A stretch of DNA of 64,000 nucleotides from contig NC_003071.7 of NCBI RefSeq assembly GCF_000001735.4, positions 6,875,151 to 6,939,150 on the forward strand, read 5' to 3'. The position numbers were made by a program, and so were the translations under genes. The first letter of the stretch is position 1. Every line of letters starts with the position of its first letter. The notes under the pieces are model-generated. The model saw nothing but the letters and a program-made list of their open reading frames with translations. It did no database searches and was not told the origin of the DNA. This DNA comes from Arabidopsis thaliana. Lineage: Eukaryota > Streptophyta > Magnoliopsida > Brassicales > Brassicaceae. This document shows, piece after piece, positions 60,184 to 64,000 of the stretch.

Positions 60184-60618
60184 CGCTTACGCTTCCGATT
60201 GAGAAGCGTTGTATGTATAGATTGGAAGCGTTTCCAGCGTTAGCTATGTTCGGGAAAAAAAAACAGGAGGAAACGGCGATTAGGTTTTTTTAGGGGGAAG
60301 AAGAAGATGACTCCTCGATGAAAATTACAAATTTACCCCTATTCGTTTTAAGTAAATAAAAAACTAATTCGTGCGGAGTTATTCGAACTGGCCACCTGTG
60401 AAGTCTTAAAATCCTCTAGTACCACTACACAACAAATAAAATTTGTATTAATTTCGATTAATTACATTATATAACCCTAACGTTTAGATTTTGAAATTAG
60501 TTTTCAACTAATTTATGATTTTATTTTTGATATGTATATATAATTACGATTCAAACACGTACCCGCTTCCTAAATTTTTTCAAAAACTCGCTTTTACGCT
60601 TCCAAACGCTTCCGCTTC
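60184..60618. other. DPH3 upstream region with a tRNA-like relic
   Basis: The DPH3 promoter and leader occupy the left part. On the minus strand, 60375-60430 has a tRNA-like arrangement: gtagtggtactagagg as A box, then ccagttcgaataactcc as B box. It could be a decayed SINE or tRNA relic but not a functional tRNA. Just before the LTR is a triplet of similar phrases (acgcttcc) at 60596-60616. Confidence 0.35.
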
Positions 60619-60789
60619 TATCAGAGAGTGTTGGTTTATTTATGTGGTTTAGTTGATTATGTATTTCGGTTATGTTAACAGGTTGTATAGTCATAGTATA
60701 TATACTTGTACAAATACATTTTACAGAGTTAATGAGAAAATATTTTCATCAATCTCTAACAAACTCTCTCATCTCTCTCAATCGTAATA
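60619..60789 (+). repeat. Copia copy 2, 5' LTR
   Basis: 171 bases, exactly the length of the copy 1 LTRs. It starts TATCAGAGAGTGTTGG and ends CTCAATCGTAATA, sharing the TA...TA termini. Confidence 0.92.
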
Positions 60790-60891
60790 TGGTATCAGAG
60801 CCATCAACGCTCAAACTCCATTGTTTCTCGATCTGATTTCTTCATTTTCAAGCTCACGATCGTCTTCTCCATTGCTCAAGCTCAAGATCCA

Positions 60892-63800
60892 ATGGTGACA
60901 GTAGCTCGAGTGACGTGAAAATCAACTCGATCGAAGTCAGGAACAAGTTCAGCTCGCAAACAGTCGCGATCCACCGGCATTGATGATTCTCCTCTGAATT
61001 CTCCTCAAGTTGCTAGATCCAAGACTTCTAGAGCTTCGCGAGTCATCGTTTCACCGAAATCAAGTGATCCAACTCAATCACCGTTCTTCTTGCACAGTGC
61101 CGATCATCCAGGTTTGAATATCATCTCTCATCGTCTTGATGAAACGAACTATGGAGATTGGAATGTTGCAATGCTCATTTCGTTAGATGTTAAGAACAAA
61201 TCTGGATTTATAGATGGAACTCTGCCTCGTCCTTTAGAAACGGATAAGAACTTTTGTCTATGGTCTAGATGTAATAGCATGGTAAAATCTTGGCTTCTCA
61301 ATTATGTGTCTCCTCAGATCTGTAGAAGTATTCTTCGTATGAATGATGCTTCAGATATATGGCGTGATCTCAATAGTCGATTCAATATGACTAATCTTCC
61401 ACGTACATATAATCTTACTCAAGAGATTCAGGATTTGCGTCAAGGTACTTTGTCTTTGTCCGAGTACTATACTCGTCTCAAGACATTGTGGGATCAATTA
61501 GATAGTACAGAGGAGTTGGATGATCCTTGTACGTGTGGTAAAGCTCTTCGTCTGCAACAGAAGGCAAAAAAGAGCTAAGATAGTGAAGTTTTTAGCTGGT
61601 TTGAATGAGTCTTATGCTATTATTCGCAGACAGATTATTGCTAAGAAGATACTTCCGAGTTTAGCAGAGGTGTATCACATTGTGGATCAAGACAATAGTC
61701 AACAAGGATTTTCAAATGTGGTTGCTCGACCAGCTGCTTTCCAAGTGTCTGAAGTCACTATTACTAATAGCATTGATCCCACTATCTACTATGTTCAGAA
61801 TGGTCCTAATAAGGGGAGATCGATGTGTTCTTTCTGTAATAGGGTTGGTCACATTGCAGAGAGATGTTATAAGAAGCATGGATTTCCTCCACGTTTTACT
61901 CCTAAGGGTAAGGTTGGTGATAAAACACAGAAACCAAAACCTGTTGCTTCTAATGTTGCTTTGGCTACGACAGAATCTAATGATACTCATTCTGGTCTAA
62001 AGAGTTTGGTGGGCAATCTGAGCAAAGAACAACTTCAACAGTTCATTGCTATGTTTAGCTCTCAACTTCAGCCTCAACCTCACAGTAATTCTGCAGTAGC
62101 TAGCTCATCTCAAGCTGATAACATTGGTATTTCTTTCTCTCCTTCCACCTATAGTTTTATTGGGATTTTGACTGTTGCTCAACATACTCTTTCCTCTAAA
62201 ACATGGGTGATAGATTCAGGAGCTATACATCATGTGAATCTGTTGTTGACTTTGAATACATCTGTTTTGAGCTCAGTGAATTTACCAGCTGGTCCCACTG
62301 TGAAGATTAGTGGAGTTGGTACTTTGAGACTCAATGATGATAATCTTCTCAAGAATGTTTTATTCATACCTGAATTTTGTCTTAATCTGATGAGTATAAG
62401 TTCATTGACAGATGATATTGGTTCAAGAGTGATATTTAATCAACATGCTTGTGAAATTCAGGATCTTATCAAGGGCCGGATGCTTGGTCACGGTAGGAGA
62501 GTGGCTAATCTTTATGTCATGGATGTTGAAGATACAAATGTTTCAGTGAATGCAATTGTGGATATCAGTACGTGGCATAACAGACTCGGTCATGCTTCTC
62601 TACAAAGACTGGATGTTATTTCAGAATCATTGGGAACTACTAAACACAAGAATAAAGGATCAGATTATTGTCATGTTTGTCATCTAGCTAAGCAGAGAAA
62701 GTTGTCTTTCCCTTCTCAGAATAATGTTTGAAATGAGATTTTTGAGATGTTACACATTGATATTTGAGGGCCTTTCTCAGTTGAAATAGTGGATGGTTAT
62801 AAATATTTCTTGACAACTATAATAGTTGATGATCATTCTCGTGCAACATGGATTTATTTGCTCAAAACTAAGTCTGAAGTTCTTACAATATTTTCTGATT
62901 TCATTAAGCAAGTGGAGAATCATTATAAGGTTAAAGTGAAAGTTGTAAGATCTGACAATGCTCCATAACTGCGTTTTACACGTTTGTATCAACAGAAAGG
63001 GATTATGGCTTTTCATTCTTGTCCAGAGACTCCATAACAGAACTCGGTTGTAGAACGTAAACATCAGCACATTCTTAATGTGGCAAAGGCTCTCATGTTT
63101 CAATCTCAGGTACCACTTTCTCTATTGGGTGAATGTGTCTTAACAACTGTTTTCCTTATCAACAGGACACCTTCAAAGCTTCTTTCAAATAAGACTTCTT
63201 ATGAGATTCTCAATGGTACTACTCCTTAGTATGGACAGCTCAGAACATTTGGTTGCTTATGTTACAGTTCTACATCACCGAAGCAAAGACATAAGTTTCA
63301 GCCTCGATCAAAAGCTTGTATCTTCTTGGGATACCCGTCTGGTTATAAAACCTATAAATTTATGGATTTGGAGTGTAATGCCATCTTTATTTCCAGAAAT
63401 GTGGTGTTTCATGAGGAGGTGTTTCCTTTGGCTGGTACCAAGAAGTCAGAAGATTCTCTGAAATTGTGTGCACATTAGTTCATGTGCCTTCAGGTATTCA
63501 ACAATCTTCTTTCTCTTCTCTTCCATCACAAATTTCTGATCTACCACCACAAATTTCTTCACAGAGAGTTAGGAAACCTTCTACTCATCTGTCAGATTAT
63601 GTTTGCAAGAATACGCAATCTGATCAAAAATATCCTATATCTTCTACTATCTCTTATTCTCAAATTTCTCCATCTCACATGTGTTATATCGATAATATCA
63701 CAAAAATTCTTATTTCCACCAATTTTCCTGAGGCACAAGGCACTAAAGAATGGTGTGAAGCTGTTGATGTTGAGATTGGTGCTATGGAATCTACGAATAA

Positions 63801-64000
63801 ATGGGAGATTACTACATTACCAAAGGATAAGAAGGCAGTGGGTTGTAAATGGGTGTTTACTTTGAAAATTTTGGCAGATGGTAGTCTTGAGAGGTATAAG
63901 GCTAGACTGGTTGCTAAGGGTTATACTCAAAAGGAGGGTCTTGATTATACGAATACATTTTCTCCAGTTGCTAAGATGACAACGATCAAGTTGCTGTTAA
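60892..64000 (+). pseudogene. Copia gag-pol polyprotein, copy 2, degenerate and incomplete
   Basis: From ATG 60892 there is a TGA after eight codons (60916-60918). Gag continues to a frameshift at about 61565, an extra A in an A-run, and resumes from there. The zinc knuckle is intact here (CSFCNRVGHIAERC), whereas copy 1 has lost one Cys. Protease is WVIDSGAIHHV with a small deletion downstream. The integrase and linker region carries many stops (for example 62729-62731, 62766-62768, 62966-62968). Reverse transcriptase begins near 63850 and is cut by the window edge. It is inactive and not a host gene. Confidence 0.9.

Larger units (their letters stand above)
60619..64000 (+). mobile_element. 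Ty1/copia retrotransposon, copy 2 (runs off the window)
   Basis: Same family as 34605-39436 but in the opposite orientation. The 5' LTR is 60619-60789, followed by the primer-binding site TGGTATCAGAGCC at 60790-60802. Gag, protease, integrase and the start of reverse transcriptase follow. The 3' LTR and target duplication lie beyond base 64000. It is more decayed than copy 1. Confidence 0.93.

Noticed and set aside
60375-60430. Functional tRNA gene
   Set aside because: A- and B-box-like motifs occur, but no acceptor stem or cloverleaf can be formed. At best it is a SINE relic.

Overview
The window is plant nuclear DNA and almost certainly Arabidopsis thaliana chromosome 2. Genes have GT-AG introns, intergenic DNA is AT-rich, and plant transposon families are common. 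Several genes are recognisable: SQUINT/CYP40, OTP51, a BAT2-domain-type protein, pollen extensin-like PEX3, MEE14/CBP1, a PXA-PX-Nexin_C protein and a CSL zinc-finger (DPH3-type) protein. Their order matches what I recall of AT2G15790 to AT2G15910. Locus names are from memory. Exon borders were read by hand from splice signals and reading-frame continuity.

Layout. 1-2.9 kb: a candidate small secreted peptide gene in two exons. 3.0-5.6 kb: SQN (minus, 8 exons) with a GA/CT microsatellite in its leader. 6.1-12.7 kb: a complete but dead Mutator-like element (MULE). It has ~257-bp terminal inverted repeats, a broken MURA-type transposase, a convergent GRF-zinc-finger gene and a ~2-kb solo LTR nested in the transposase gene. 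12.8-13.4 kb: a 533-bp non-autonomous MULE. 13.6-16.2 kb: OTP51 (minus, 2 exons). 17-30.5 kb: repeat-rich DNA. It holds a 969-bp non-autonomous MULE, a duplicated pair of micropeptide genes, LINE remnants, a Helitron end, a TIR element carrying a LINE, and an intron-containing PURALPHA1 pseudogene fragment. 30.6-34.2 kb: the BAT2-domain-type gene (minus, 9 exons, one GC-AG intron).

34.6-39.4 kb: a full-length Ty1/copia element (minus) with unusual TA...TA LTR ends. 42.9-45.1 kb: PEX3. 45.3-46.05 kb: three tandem ~243-bp repeats filling the PEX3 upstream region. 46.05-46.8 kb: MEE14/CBP1. 48.1-50.3 kb: Helitron-type AT-rich DNA. 52.2-57.4 kb: the PX-domain gene (plus, 15 exons). 57.8-58.7 kb: a secreted cysteine-containing protein (minus). 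59.9-60.2 kb: DPH3-type protein. 60.6 kb to the window end: a second copia copy in the opposite orientation.

The host genes are unrelated single-copy genes and form no operon or cluster. They act in miRNA/HSP90 co-chaperone function (SQN), chloroplast RNA splicing (OTP51), the pollen wall (PEX3), female gametophyte transcription (CBP1), membrane trafficking (PX protein) and diphthamide/tRNA modification (DPH3). The accessory sequence is mainly layered transposon insertions. I found no clear undescribed multi-gene system. The most novel candidates are the two micropeptide families, the promoter-filling triplication upstream of PEX3, and the GRF-zinc-finger/transmembrane partner gene of the MULE.
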